Made by a program: the position numbers and the translations under genes
The notes under the pieces: generated by a model
Databases searched by the model: none
Told to the model about the DNA's origin: nothing
Seen by the model: only the letters and a program-made list of their open reading frames with translations
Shown: positions 41,510 through 51,368 of the stretch, piece by piece
How the letters are laid out: each line of letters begins with the position of its first letter
How positions within the stretch are numbered: the first letter of the stretch is position 1
NCBI GenBank assembly: GCA_934446565.1
Contig: CAKSEO010000014.1
Span: 1 to 55,122 of the forward strand
Direction of reading: 5' to 3'
Length of the DNA stretch: 55,122 bases
Origin: an uncultured Oscillospiraceae bacterium
Lineage (GTDB): Bacteria > Bacillota > Clostridia > Oscillospirales > Ruminococcaceae

Positions 41510-44071
41510 TTATTTTATTGTCGGAACTATTCCTATCAATCCGCGGCGATTCTTTACTCCGAGCGCTGCGAAGGTACGTTTCAGGCTGCTTTTCACGCTG
41601 TCCTCGGACATGTTGAAAAGTCTGCACATCTCCTTGTTTTCCACTCCGGAAGCCGCCATTACCGCATACTTGAACGCAGTTTCCGACAGTCCGAGTTCTT
41701 CCCGGAGCTTTCCGCAGGAGGTCAACAAAGCCTGAAGCGGCGCCAGGTAGTGTTCCGCGAAATTTTCCCGGCGTTCGCTCGTCATGTAGGTTATTTCGTA
41801 GGTGCGTACCGTTTCCAGACCGCGGCGGAATATCTCGCCGAATCTCACCGCCTCCCGGATGATGCTGTAATACTTCTCCGGCATCATATGTTCCATCTGC
41901 GTGAACAGCTCCGGAAACGCCGCGCTGAATTCGCCGAGCGCTGCAGGAATGCGGTTTTCGATAGCCATATCCAGAGCCTTTGACATGACCACCGACGCGC
42001 GGTCAAAGCTTCCCAGAGCCAGCGAAGCCTGCGCCGCGCACAGTCTGAGCGCTATCCCTAAGGCTTCGTTTCCGGCGTTGTCAGCCGCCGTAATGAACTG
42101 CTCCGTATGCCCGGACATCAGATCGTTCTTTCCTGCCCGCAGGAAGTACAGCGCCTTTACCAGCGCAAAATACGGCGCCGTGTAGCGGTTGCACAGCATG
42201 TCGCTTTCCTCGCAGCAGATAGCGTACCACATGTCGTCGTAACCGCCGCCGCGAAGTCCCCGCAGCAGACCTAGGCACAGCTTGGCGCATTCGCCCTCCT
42301 CGGCGTTGACGTGCGCGCGCTCCGTGTCGTGGATATCGGTCAGCTTTTCGTGGAATCCCTCGTAGTCGCCGAGGTAGAGGCAGCACTTTGCTGCGCAGTA
42401 AAGCGCCGCGAGCCGCGTCGCTCCCTGTTCCCGTACCGAGCAGTAAGACGCAGCGGCGGAGAGCAGCTCCAGCCCGCCGGTAAGGTCGCCCTGGTAGTAC
42501 TTCATTTCTCCGGTGAATATCATCTGCGTGTATTTGCCGTGGTTCAGCATTTCAGTATACATGTGCTGGTAACGTGTGAACTGCTCGTTTTCCGTCTGCA
42601 TGGAATGTCCCCGGCGGTGGACAAGGCAGAATACCGACGGAGCATACATCGTCCAGGGAAATATCGGCGCTTCGTATTCCCGGCGAATCTTGAACAGGTC
42701 GTAGGCGCGCTTGATGTTGGCGCCCATTTTGTCGAGGGTATAGAGGTCCTCGTTGGCTTTCAGGGCGTAGGCGTAGCTAATCAGGCGCTGTTTCTCGGCG
42801 GCGGAGTGGTCTGGAGATTTACTTATCCAGCTTATTATCTCGTCGAACCTGTTAAGGAGCAGCGGCTTCAGCGAGGTGTGCATGAGGAGCGCGTTCATAC
42901 GCATTATCCTTGGAATAGCCGGCTTGCAGGACAGCGGGCATTCCGTAACGAAGCGCTGGAGCAGCCTGGCGGAGTTTATCAGCATGAAGTACGTGATATG
43001 TCTCCGGGCGCGCTCATCTGCGGCAAGCTCGTATTCCCCCGCAAGGAAGTACTCCAGGAACGCCGAAAAGCTGTCGCCCATTCGGTTGTACTGCCGCGCG
43101 AAGCAGACGCGCATATCGTGCTGGACAGCCTGCGGAAAATTGAAGAAGAGCGTGTATGCGGAGTGCTTCAGCATGGGGTGGAGCTTCACCGTGTTGGTGC
43201 GGCGGTCGATGTCCAGCAGGTGTATCGCTTCGCCAAGCCCGGTAAGCTCGCCGAGAATTTCCTGCCGTGTGAACAGCCCGCTGCCGAAATATTCCGTCAG
43301 GGCGGCGAACGAGCCGAGGTCGCCGAGGAACTCCTCCGGCAGGTCCGGGAATGCGGTGACCGCCGTCAGGGCGCCGTGCAGCCTTAACGGACGCGGCTTG
43401 AGTACGGCGCGGATGAGCAGTCCCTCGGTGGTCATGCCGCCTATATCCTCGCCGTGCTGCGCCAGCATTATGCACAGTCGGGTACCCAGGAACGATCCGC
43501 GGCAGGCGGCGTATGCTTCCCTTGCGTTGACGCTGACGCTGCAGCGCTCCGCGTACTCCATCACTTCGGAGATGTTCATGCTAAGGCTGTCGCGTTCGAT
43601 GAGCGTGAATCCCATTTCCCGCGAAAGCTCCCGGTAGGCGGGCTTCATCGAGTCGGAAATGAACACGAACCGTGCGCAGCGGCAGTCCCGCAGCAGCCTT
43701 GCGGTGCGGAGGTTCCCGAGCGCGGTACGCGCTGCGCAGGGGCAGTCCACTACGATGAGCAGCGGTTTTTCCGGGCGCGCTTCCGAGAATTCCCGGGAAG
43801 CCGCGAGGTACTCCTGGTCGGAGAGCGGCTCGGGCAGTTCCTTCCCGGCTATCATCGAGCATATCTGCGCGAAGCATTCTCCGGTGTTTGCCGCGCTGGT
43901 GATGTTCCGCAGCGCTATCCCGGAGGGGCGGGTGCGCGCGATGAATTCCCGTATCAGGGTGGTTTTCCCGCAGCCGTCGGGGGCGCTCACCATCGTCACG
44001 CGGCTGGTGTATATCCCGCGGAGCATTGCGCTTACGCGTTTCGGAATGTATATCCGGCTGGTGTCCGGCAT
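41510..44071 (-). CDS. MalT-like LuxR-family ATP-binding regulator
   Basis: 853 residues with STAND/MalT-type layout: Walker A SAPDGCGKTTLI near residue 31, Walker B LLIVVDC near 105, a long helical-repeat sensor region of about 450 residues, and a C-terminal helix-turn-helix (GLSETAFKYAVMAASGVENKEMCRLFNMSEDSVKSSLKRTF, read in parts). The last helices fit LuxR only loosely: the usual G(x)(S/T)NKEIA reads GVENKEMCRLFNMS. It follows the alpha-galactosidase gene by 79 bases and is a plausible regulator of it. Confidence 0.82.
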   Translation of the reverse strand: MPDTSRIYIPKRVSAMLRGIYTSRVTMVSAPDGCGKTTLIREFIARTRPSGIALRNITSAANTGECFAQICSMIAGKELPEPLSDQEYLAASREFSEARPEKPLLIVVDCPCAARTALGNLRTARLLRDCRCARFVFISDSMKPAYRELSREMGFTLIERDSLSMNISEVMEYAERCSVSVNAREAYAACRGSFLGTRLCIMLAQHGEDIGGMTTEGLLIRAVLKPRPLRLHGALTAVTAFPDLPEEFLGDLGSFAALTEYFGSGLFTRQEILGELTGLGEAIHLLDIDRRTNTVKLHPMLKHSAYTLFFNFPQAVQHDMRVCFARQYNRMGDSFSAFLEYFLAGEYELAADERARRHITYFMLINSARLLQRFVTECPLSCKPAIPRIMRMNALLMHTSLKPLLLNRFDEIISWISKSPDHSAAEKQRLISYAYALKANEDLYTLDKMGANIKRAYDLFKIRREYEAPIFPWTMYAPSVFCLVHRRGHSMQTENEQFTRYQHMYTEMLNHGKYTQMIFTGEMKYYQGDLTGGLELLSAAASYCSVREQGATRLAALYCAAKCCLYLGDYEGFHEKLTDIHDTERAHVNAEEGECAKLCLGLLRGLRGGGYDDMWYAICCEESDMLCNRYTAPYFALVKALYFLRAGKNDLMSGHTEQFITAADNAGNEALGIALRLCAAQASLALGSFDRASVVMSKALDMAIENRIPAALGEFSAAFPELFTQMEHMMPEKYYSIIREAVRFGEIFRRGLETVRTYEITYMTSERRENFAEHYLAPLQALLTSCGKLREELGLSETAFKYAVMAASGVENKEMCRLFNMSEDSVKSSLKRTFAALGVKNRRGLIGIVPTIK

Positions 44072-44115
44072 TGTGACACCCTCTTTCTTTCTATAATATG
44101 AAGTGTAAAATTAGC

Positions 44116-44141
44116 AGGCGCCCCCTCCTGGGAGTGCCTGC
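44116..44141 (-). terminator. Possible terminator after alpha-galactosidase gene
   Basis: Imperfect CAGGCACTCCC / GGGGGCGCCTG hairpin on the minus strand followed by CTAATTTT. Weak; it may allow read-through into the regulator gene. Confidence 0.45.
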
Positions 44142-44149
44142 CAGCTGAT

Positions 44150-46348
44150 TTACTTTTCCACTCTGATAAAGTGAGCCAAGTAGCTCTGGAAATCTCCCCA
44201 CAGCGACGGGATGTCAAATCCGCTGTTCATCAGCACTTCCGCGCTATATACCTTTCCGGTTTCCTCATGGCGGTAATAGCAGCCCTTTTCAAGTCCCACA
44301 AGGCGTACGCGGTGCAGGAACACGCTCGGTTCCTTGAGCACCTGGATGTACTCCAGCAGAGCCTCGCTCTTGTCCTTTGCAATGAACATCCACGCGTCAA
44401 AGCGGTCGTTCGCGAACGGGTCGCCAATGCGGTAATGGTCGCCGGTGCGCACCAGCGGATTGTACTTGTTGAATTCCTCGATCTGCTTGCGGATGTTCCA
44501 CTTGTCGTCGTCGGAGATCTTCGTGATATCCAGTTCGTAGCCGAATGTTCCGACCATCGCAACGCGTCCTCTTGTCTCGAACGGAGTGATACGTCCTACG
44601 CAGTGGTTCGGGCTGTCGGAAACATGCGCGCCGAAGCAGGAGCAGGGATAGCAGAGCGACGTACCGTACTGTATCTTGAGGCGCTCGATAGCGTCCGTGT
44701 CGTCGGAGCACCAGATCTGCGGCGAGTAGTACAGCATACCTGCGTCAAAGCGCGAGCCGCCGCCTGCGCAGTTCTCAAGCAGCAGGTCGGGGAAATCGGT
44801 CAGCAGGCGCTCCTGGATCTCGTAAACGCCGAGGACATAGCGGTGCCATATCTCGCGCTGTCTTTCGGGAGGAAGCACCTCGTTTCCGACCTCGCAGAGC
44901 TGGCGGTTCATGTCCCACTTGACGTACTCGATGTTCGCGGAGGACAGTATCTTGTACATCTGGTCGTAGACGTAGTCGCGGACTTCCTTGCGGGAGAAGT
45001 CGATAACGAGCTGTGAACGGCAGGTCGTGCGGGGACGTCCCGGGATATGTATGCACCAGTCCGGGTGAGCCTTGTACAGCTCGCTGTCCGGGCTAATCAT
45101 CTCCGGCTCGAACCAGATACCGAACTTCAGACCCAGCTTGTTCACCTCGTCAACAAGGTGCTTCAGACCGCCCTTTATCTTGTCCTCGTTAACGAACCAG
45201 TCGCCCAGTGAGGACTTGTCGTCGTTGCGGTGTCCGAACCAGCCGTCGTCCATTACGAGCATCTCGATACCCGCCTTGGCGGATTCGCGCGCGATGTCGA
45301 GCAGCTTGTCGGTGTCAAAATTGAAGTAGGTGGCCTCCCAGTTGTTGATAAGGATGGGACGGCGGATATCCTTCCACTTGCCGCGGGTGAGGTTGTTGCG
45401 CATTACGTCGTGGAATGTGCGGCTCATGTTGCCGATACCGTTCGCGGAGAACACCATGATGACCTCCGGAGCCTGGAACTCCTCGCCGAGGTCGAGGTGC
45501 CAGCTGAAGTCGTACGGATTGATTCCGGAGAAAACGCGGGTCTTTTCGTACTGGTTGACCTCGCAGCCCGCTACGAAGCTGCCGGAGTAGCACAGCGCGA
45601 AGCCGTAGCAGTCGCCGTAATCCTCGGTAGCCTTGTGGTCTACTATCGCGATGAAATTGTTATGCGCGTGGCTGGTCGAACCGCGGCAGCTGTCAACGAG
45701 CTGCTTGCCGAAATGCAGCGGGTTGCGCTGTACGTGGCGCTCTCTTGCCCAGGTGCCGTAGAGGGTTATCATGTCGTAATCTTTGCTGTCCAGCTCAACG
45801 CAGGTGGAGAGCAGTCTGCGCAGCTCGATGGGGTCGGCGCCGCCGTTCTTTACCTTGACGGAGCGGGTGATGACGTCCAGCTTCTCGAATACGCTGTACT
45901 GGAGCGTTATCTCAAGACCGTTGTGCGGGTCGCGGCAGTATACCTCGAGGCTTGTCACCTCGTCGTCGGAATTTGCGTAGGTCGCGGGGAGCCCCTCCAG
46001 CTTCTTCTTGCCCTTAAAGATGGCGTAGCTGTCGTAGTAGCACTCGCAGGCACTCATGCCGTACTTGTCCATCAGCTGCATGCAGGGCTCGCGGAAGTCA
46101 GCGACTCCGCTGGTCGGGAACTCTATCGCCGCGCAGTCGAAGGAGTGCGGACCCATTCCGTCGTGGGTCGCGGGTACGAACGGCTCGTCGTTCGGGATAC
46201 GCAGCATGTGGGTGATGTCGGTCTCCGGGATATATGCGCCGTAGTACAGGTGCAGCAGGTTCTTGGATTCAGTTACATGGAAAGCGTAGGTGGTATTCGG
46301 TGTGTCGAGCTTGAATACACGCTTTTTTTCGTCGTAGATTATCGGCAT
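44150..46348 (-). CDS. GH36 alpha-galactosidase
   Basis: 732 residues from ATG 46348 (ribosome site GAGAGG). An N-terminal beta-sandwich is followed by a catalytic barrel with NNWEATYFNFD, MLVMDDGWFG, GIWFEPEMI, the nucleophile in YVKWDMNRQLCEVG and the acid/base region LLENCAGGGSRFDAGMLYY, all GH36 landmarks. No signal peptide, so it acts in the cytoplasm on imported melibiose- or raffinose-type galactosides. No transporter is adjacent. Confidence 0.95.
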   Translation of the reverse strand: MPIIYDEKKRVFKLDTPNTTYAFHVTESKNLLHLYYGAYIPETDITHMLRIPNDEPFVPATHDGMGPHSFDCAAIEFPTSGVADFREPCMQLMDKYGMSACECYYDSYAIFKGKKKLEGLPATYANSDDEVTSLEVYCRDPHNGLEITLQYSVFEKLDVITRSVKVKNGGADPIELRRLLSTCVELDSKDYDMITLYGTWARERHVQRNPLHFGKQLVDSCRGSTSHAHNNFIAIVDHKATEDYGDCYGFALCYSGSFVAGCEVNQYEKTRVFSGINPYDFSWHLDLGEEFQAPEVIMVFSANGIGNMSRTFHDVMRNNLTRGKWKDIRRPILINNWEATYFNFDTDKLLDIARESAKAGIEMLVMDDGWFGHRNDDKSSLGDWFVNEDKIKGGLKHLVDEVNKLGLKFGIWFEPEMISPDSELYKAHPDWCIHIPGRPRTTCRSQLVIDFSRKEVRDYVYDQMYKILSSANIEYVKWDMNRQLCEVGNEVLPPERQREIWHRYVLGVYEIQERLLTDFPDLLLENCAGGGSRFDAGMLYYSPQIWCSDDTDAIERLKIQYGTSLCYPCSCFGAHVSDSPNHCVGRITPFETRGRVAMVGTFGYELDITKISDDDKWNIRKQIEEFNKYNPLVRTGDHYRIGDPFANDRFDAWMFIAKDKSEALLEYIQVLKEPSVFLHRVRLVGLEKGCYYRHEETGKVYSAEVLMNSGFDIPSLWGDFQSYLAHFIRVEK

Positions 46349-46392
46349 TTCGTTACCTCTCTGGTGTTTATTTTCCGGTCTCGGATAATCAT

Positions 46393-46421
46393 AGTATAAC
46401 ATATCCGGTATTATTTTTCAA
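46393..46421 (-). promoter_or_regulatory. Promoter of the alpha-galactosidase gene
   Basis: Minus strand: TTGAAA (46421-46416), 17 bases, TATACT (46398-46393) with TGt before it. Confidence 0.78.
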
Positions 46422-46511
46422 GCGAATATGCGATTTTTTAGGTAAATCCGGGGTTATTTTTTAGGCAGAGTAAATTTGCAGGAACGCTCTGAAAAAAATT
46501 CAGAAAAGTCC

Positions 46512-46540
46512 TTGACAAGCGGGGAAATTTGTGGTATCAT
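46512..46540 (+). promoter_or_regulatory. trp operon promoter
   Basis: TTGACA (46512-46517), 17 bases, TATCAT (46535-46540) with TG at 46532-46533. Transcription would begin about 46547, at the start of the T-box leader. Confidence 0.82.
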
Positions 46541-46546
46541 AATCAC

Positions 46547-46898
46547 AACGAATTAACCTCCCGGCGTCCAAACCGGGCAGGACATACAATTTAATACGCC
46601 CTTACAAACCAACGATGTGGAGATAAAAATGCTTGTGCACTCCCAGAGAGCGGTCGCTGCTGAGAATACCGCAGAACGCAGAGCATATCAAATGGACCAC
46701 AGAGGGCGCAGTCAAAGGCGGTGTCCAAAGCCGGCCGAGTATTCTGCGACGTGTTGCAAGCGTTAATTGCAGGGATATGTTAGTATCCGGCGAGAGTGCG
46801 GCTTAGAGGCCGCAAATTAAGGTGGTACCGCGGTGTAGTGTATACTCCGTCCTTAGAAGCAGAGGAATTCTGCGTTTAAGGGCGGAGTTTTTGTTTTG
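46547..46898 (+). ncRNA. T-box leader sensing tRNA-Trp
   Basis: The T-box sequence AAGGTGGTACCGCGG (46819-46833) can form the antiterminator. The competing terminator is ACTCCGTCCTTA / TAAGGGCGGAGT (46844-46855, 46877-46888) followed by TTTTTGTTTT. In stem I, TGG at 46693-46695 followed by ACC is the likely specifier codon and matches tryptophan, as the downstream genes require. GCGGC/GCCGC (46800 region) is stem III. Uncharged tRNA-Trp would favour read-through. Confidence 0.92.
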
Positions 46899-46914
46899 AG
46901 AAAGGAATTTGACC

Positions 46915-48387
46915 ATGCTGAAACCTACGCTTGAACAGGCAAGGGAGCTCACCGGATACAGCGTTATCCCGGTCTGCCGCGAGATACTCTCGGACTTCAC
47001 GACCCCGATAGAGGTGCTGAAGAAGCTCCGCAGAGTCAGCCGCCACGTTTACATACTCGAAAGCGTTGAGAACCAGGAAAAATGGGGACGCTACACGTTC
47101 CTGGGCTACAATCCGAAAATGGAGATAACCTGCATGAACGGCGAGCTTACCGTCAAGGACGTGCTCACCGGAAAGGCTGAGACCTCCCGCCAGGCTCACC
47201 CGGCGGCGTACATAAAGGAACTCATGAAGAAATTCACCAGCCCGAAGCTGGACGGCTTCCCGTCTTTCACCGGCGGACTGGTCGGGTACTTCTCCTACGA
47301 TTATATAAAGTACAGCGAACCCACGCTGAATCTTGACGCAAAGGACGAGGAGCACTTCAAGGACGTTGACCTGATGCTGTTCGACAAGGTCATAGCGTTA
47401 GACAATATCCATCAGAAGATAGTGCTGATAACCAACGTCCCGACTGACGACCTCGACGCAGGCTACGCAAGGGCGGAGCAGGAGCTCGCCGAGATGGAGC
47501 AGCTCATCAGGAACGGCAAGCCCGCCGACATCCCGCACGGGAAGCTGCGTTCGGATTTCCGCAGGCTGTTCAACGAGGAGCAGTACTGCCAGATGGTCGA
47601 GAAAGCGAAGCACTACATCTACGAGGGCGATATCTTCCAGGTGGTGCTCTCCAACCGGCTTGACGCGGATTTCGACGGAAGCCTGCTGGACGCTTACAGA
47701 GTGCTCCGCGCAACGAATCCGTCGCCGTACATGTTCTTCTTCTCCAGCGACGATATGGAGATAGCCGGAGCCTCCCCGGAAACACTCGTGAAGCTCGAAA
47801 ACGGAACGCTCCACACGTTCCCGCTCGCCGGGACCCGTCCGAGGGGCGCGACCGACGAGGAGGACAAGCGCCTTGAAGCAGAGCTGCTCCGCGACGAAAA
47901 GGAGCTCTCCGAGCACAACATGCTGGTCGATCTCGGGCGAAACGACATCGGAAAGGTCAGCAAGTTCGGCTCCGTCGAGGTCGAGAAGTACATGTGCATC
48001 GAGCGCTACTCGCACGTTATGCACATCGGCTCGACGGTACGCGGCGAGATACTCGACAGCAAGGACGCCCTGGACGCCGTTGACGCGGTGCTCCCGGCGG
48101 GTACGCTCTCCGGCGCTCCGAAGCTGAGGGCGTGCGAGATAATCAACGAGCTTGAAAACAACAAGCGCGGCGTTTACGGCGGCGCGGTCGGTTACATCGA
48201 CTTCCGCGGAAACCTCGATACCTGTATCGCGATACGCCTGGCGTTCAAGAAGAACGGCAGAGTGTTCGTAAGGAGCGGCGCGGGAATCGTCGCGGACAGC
48301 GTTCCGGTCAACGAGTACAACGAGTGCATCAACAAGGCGAAGGCGGTCATGAACGCGCTCACCATCGCGCAGGAGGAGAACATATGA
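46915..48387 (+). CDS. trpE: Anthranilate synthase component I
   Basis: Converts chorismate to anthranilate using ammonia from TrpG. The 490-residue protein starts at ATG 46915, eight bases after AAAGGA; the TTG six bases earlier is less likely. The N-terminal regulatory part has YILESVENQEKWGRYTFLG, with the LES motif of tryptophan feedback sites. The chorismate-binding part has RATNPSPYMFFF, SPETLV, PLAGTRPRG and TLSGAPKLRA. Confidence 0.96.
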   Translation: MLKPTLEQARELTGYSVIPVCREILSDFTTPIEVLKKLRRVSRHVYILESVENQEKWGRYTFLGYNPKMEITCMNGELTVKDVLTGKAETSRQAHPAAYIKELMKKFTSPKLDGFPSFTGGLVGYFSYDYIKYSEPTLNLDAKDEEHFKDVDLMLFDKVIALDNIHQKIVLITNVPTDDLDAGYARAEQELAEMEQLIRNGKPADIPHGKLRSDFRRLFNEEQYCQMVEKAKHYIYEGDIFQVVLSNRLDADFDGSLLDAYRVLRATNPSPYMFFFSSDDMEIAGASPETLVKLENGTLHTFPLAGTRPRGATDEEDKRLEAELLRDEKELSEHNMLVDLGRNDIGKVSKFGSVEVEKYMCIERYSHVMHIGSTVRGEILDSKDALDAVDAVLPAGTLSGAPKLRACEIINELENNKRGVYGGAVGYIDFRGNLDTCIAIRLAFKKNGRVFVRSGAGIVADSVPVNEYNECINKAKAVMNALTIAQEENI

Positions 48388-48956
48388 TACTTCTGATTGA
48401 CAACTACGACAGCTTTTCATACAATCTCTATCAGCTCATCGGCGGGATAAACCCGGACATCAAGGTAATACGCAACGACGAGCTGACCGCTGAGGAAATA
48501 ATGGCTCTGAAGCCCTCGCACATCATCGTCAGCCCTGGTCCCGGCAGACCCTGCGACGCGGGCGTGTGCGAGGAAGTAATAAAGACAGCCGCCGGAAAAA
48601 TTCCGATACTCGGCGTGTGTCTCGGACACCAGGCGATATGCGAAACGTTCGGCGCTGAGATAACCTACGCAAAGAAGCTCATGCACGGAAAGAAATCCGT
48701 TACGGCGCTGGATACGTCCAGCGGGCTGTTCCGGGGACTTCCCGAAAAGTGCGAGGTCGCGCGCTACCACTCCCTGGCGGCTTCCGAGGAGGGCTTCCCA
48801 GAGTGCCTGAAAGTCACCGCGCGCACCGACGACGGCGAGATAATGGCGGTGGAACACCGCGAATACCCCATTTTCGGGGTACAGTTCCACCCGGAATCAA
48901 TTCTTACAACTAACGGAAGAAAAATGGCTGAAAACTTTCTGGAGGTAACGTTATGA
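48384..48956 (+). CDS. trpG: Anthranilate synthase component II (glutamine amidotransferase)
   Basis: 190 residues starting at ATG 48384, overlapping the trpE stop by four bases. Class I amidotransferase: [12 protein letters not shown], the oxyanion stretch VSPGPGRP, the catalytic cysteine in GVCLGHQAI and the His-Glu pair in QFHPESI. It passes ammonia to TrpE. A longer in-frame start inside trpE is not supported. Confidence 0.96.
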   Translation: MILLIDNYDSFSYNLYQLIGGINPDIKVIRNDELTAEEIMALKPSHIIVSPGPGRPCDAGVCEEVIKTAAGKIPILGVCLGHQAICETFGAEITYAKKLMHGKKSVTALDTSSGLFRGLPEKCEVARYHSLAASEEGFPECLKVTARTDDGEIMAVEHREYPIFGVQFHPESILTTNGRKMAENFLEVTL

Positions 48957-49966
48957 TAAAGGAAATGATAAAGAAAGCTGCCGAGGGTATAGACCTCACA
49001 TACGACGAAGCTGCGGAAGTCACCCGCGAGATAATGACCGGAAACACCACTCCGGCGCAGACTGCGGCTTACCTGACCGCGCTCCATATCAAGGGCGAGA
49101 CCACCGACGAGATATCCGCTTCCGCTTACGTCATGCGTGACTGCGCCGACCGCGTGAACTATCCCGGGGACGTGCTTGAGATAGTCGGCACCGGCGGCGA
49201 CGGTTCAAACTCCATCAACGTTTCCACTATCTCCGCGCTGGTTTGCGCCGCTGCGGGAGCTAAGGTCGCAAAGCACGGCAACCGCGCAGCTTCCAGCAAG
49301 TGCGGTACGGCTGACTGCCTGGAGGCTCTCGGCGTGAATATCTCCACCGCTCCGGAGGGCAGCGTAAGGCTCCTCGACGAGGTGGGAATGTGCTTCCTGT
49401 TCGCGCAGAAGTACCACAGCGCGATGAAGTACGTCGGACCCGTCCGTAAGGAGATCGGTATCCCGACCGTGTTCAACATCCTCGGGCCGCTCACAAATCC
49501 GGCTCACGCTAACGTACAGCTCCTCGGAGTTTACAAGCCGGAGCTGCTGCTCCCGATGTCGCAGGCGCTGACAAAGCTCGGCGTAAATCGCGGCATGGCG
49601 GTCTACGGCACCGATAAGCTCGATGAAATTTCCGTCAGCGCCCCCACTAAAGTAGTGGAGTTCGCGGACGGCAATTACGAGGAGTACGAGATAACCCCCG
49701 AGCAGTTCGGGATCCAGCGCCACGAGCAGTCCGAGCTTGTCGGCGGAACTCCTGCGGAGAACGCCGCTGCGGCGCGCCGTATCCTCTCCGGAGAGCAGGG
49801 CGCAGGCCGTGACGCAGTCCTGCTGAATGCCGGGGCGGCGCTCCACATTTTAAAGGGCATTTCCATGGAGGAGGGCATAAAGCTCGCCGCAGAGACCATC
49901 GACAGCGGCGCTGCGCTGAAAACTCTCGAGAAGTACATCAAGGTTTCCAACGAGGTGAAGGCATGA
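48953..49966 (+). CDS. trpD: Anthranilate phosphoribosyltransferase
   Basis: Second step of the pathway: joins anthranilate to PRPP. The 337 residues include [15 protein letters not shown] (PRPP and metal site), [21 protein letters not shown] and [17 protein letters not shown]. Separate from trpG, unlike the fused enterobacterial form. ATGA overlaps at both ends. Confidence 0.96.
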   Translation: MIKEMIKKAAEGIDLTYDEAAEVTREIMTGNTTPAQTAAYLTALHIKGETTDEISASAYVMRDCADRVNYPGDVLEIVGTGGDGSNSINVSTISALVCAAAGAKVAKHGNRAASSKCGTADCLEALGVNISTAPEGSVRLLDEVGMCFLFAQKYHSAMKYVGPVRKEIGIPTVFNILGPLTNPAHANVQLLGVYKPELLLPMSQALTKLGVNRGMAVYGTDKLDEISVSAPTKVVEFADGNYEEYEITPEQFGIQRHEQSELVGGTPAENAAAARRILSGEQGAGRDAVLLNAGAALHILKGISMEEGIKLAAETIDSGAALKTLEKYIKVSNEVKA

Positions 49967-50748
49967 TTCTGGAGGAAATTGCAAAGCGCACAGTAGAGCG
50001 CGTTGCGGAGGAAAAAGCGGCAGTGCCGCTCTCCGAAATGAAAAAACGCGCCGACGCACTGGACGCGAACACCGGATTCCCGTTCAGAAAGGCGCTCTCC
50101 GGCGATGAGATATCCTTCATCTGCGAGGTCAAGCGCGCTTCGCCCTCCAAGGGGCTTATAGCGCCGGATTTCCCCTATCTCGACATCGCGCGGGATTACG
50201 AAAGGGCGGGGGCTTCGGCGATTTCCTGCCTTACGGAGCCGTACTGGTTCAAGGGCAAGGACGAATATCTCACCGAGATTTCGAAAGCTGTTAAGATTCC
50301 GGTGCTGCGCAAGGACTTCACCGTTGACGAGTACATGATATACCAGGCTAAGACCCTGGGCGCGTCTGCGGTGCTGCTGATATGCTCTATCCTTTCGAAA
50401 GAGCAGCTTTCGGAGTACCTTGAGACAGCGCATTCCCTCGGGCTTTCGGCGCTGGTGGAGGCTCACGACGAGGAGGAGGTGCGCACGGCGCTTTCAGTCG
50501 GCGCGGGGATAATCGGCGTGAACAACCGCGACCTGCGTACTTTCACGGTGGATATCAGCAACTCCGCGCGGCTGCGGAAGCTTGTCCCGCCGGAGGTGCT
50601 GTTCGTTTCGGAGAGCGGCATAAAGACCGCCGCGGACATCGAAGCGCTCCGCAGCAACGGCACCAACGCGGTGCTCATCGGCGAAACTCTCATGCGCAGC
50701 CCCGACAAGAAAGCCGCCCTGGACGAGCTGCGGGGTCACGCTCTATGA
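49963..50748 (+). CDS. trpC: Indole-3-glycerol phosphate synthase
   Basis: Fourth step, closing the indole ring. The 261-residue TIM barrel shows [66 protein letters not shown] and SESGI, all in standard order. Monofunctional, with trpF separate. Confidence 0.96.
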   Translation: MILEEIAKRTVERVAEEKAAVPLSEMKKRADALDANTGFPFRKALSGDEISFICEVKRASPSKGLIAPDFPYLDIARDYERAGASAISCLTEPYWFKGKDEYLTEISKAVKIPVLRKDFTVDEYMIYQAKTLGASAVLLICSILSKEQLSEYLETAHSLGLSALVEAHDEEEVRTALSVGAGIIGVNNRDLRTFTVDISNSARLRKLVPPEVLFVSESGIKTAADIEALRSNGTNAVLIGETLMRSPDKKAALDELRGHAL

Positions 50749-51350
50749 AAATAAAGCTTTGCGGAATGTTCCGCGACTGCGACATCGACTACGCAAACGA
50801 ATCCAGACCGGACTACATCGGGTTCATTCTCGGGTTCCCTAAGAGCCACCGGAATATTGACATGGAAACGGCGCAGCGTCTGCGCTCGCGGCTCTCTCCG
50901 GAGATAAAAGCCGTGGGAGTTTTCGTGGATTCGCCGGAAACCACTTGTGCTGAGTACGCTAATTGTGGTATAATAAACGTGATACAGCTCCACGGCGGCG
51001 AGGACGCGGGATTCATCCGCAGGCTGCGGGAGCTGACGGACGTTCCGATAATCAAGGCGGCGAAGATACGCGCTCCGGAGGATATCCGGGAGGTGCAGTC
51101 GCTCGGCGCGGATTACGTCCTGCTGGACAACGGCACCGGCACCGGGGAGATGTTCGACCACTCGCTGCTGGACGGCGCCGAGATAAAGCAGCCGTTCTTC
51201 CTCGCCGGGGGACTTACCCCGGAGAATCTGCGGCAGGCTGCGGAGAACGTCCGCCCCTACTGCGTGGACCTCTCCAGCGGAGTTGAAACTCAAAAGGTCA
51301 AGGACCGCGAAAAAATGCTGGAAGCGGTCAGGATAATTCGTGAATTATAA
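50745..51350 (+). CDS. trpF: Phosphoribosylanthranilate isomerase
   Basis: Third step, an Amadori rearrangement. The 201-residue barrel starts [14 protein letters not shown] with the catalytic cysteine (KxCG), then FILGFPKSHRNID, VIQLHGGED, LLDNGTGTG with the catalytic aspartate and LAGGLTPENLRQA, ending VDLSSGVET. FPKSHR replaces the more common F(x)SxR. Overlaps trpC by four bases. Confidence 0.94.
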   Translation: MKIKLCGMFRDCDIDYANESRPDYIGFILGFPKSHRNIDMETAQRLRSRLSPEIKAVGVFVDSPETTCAEYANCGIINVIQLHGGEDAGFIRRLRELTDVPIIKAAKIRAPEDIREVQSLGADYVLLDNGTGTGEMFDHSLLDGAEIKQPFFLAGGLTPENLRQAAENVRPYCVDLSSGVETQKVKDREKMLEAVRIIREL

Positions 51351-51368
51351 AATGAAAGGATAAATGAC

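Noticed and set aside
45230..46399. Plus-strand frame of 389 codons opposite alpha-galactosidase
   Set aside because: Val/Ala-rich shadow of a gene with clear GH36 motifs.
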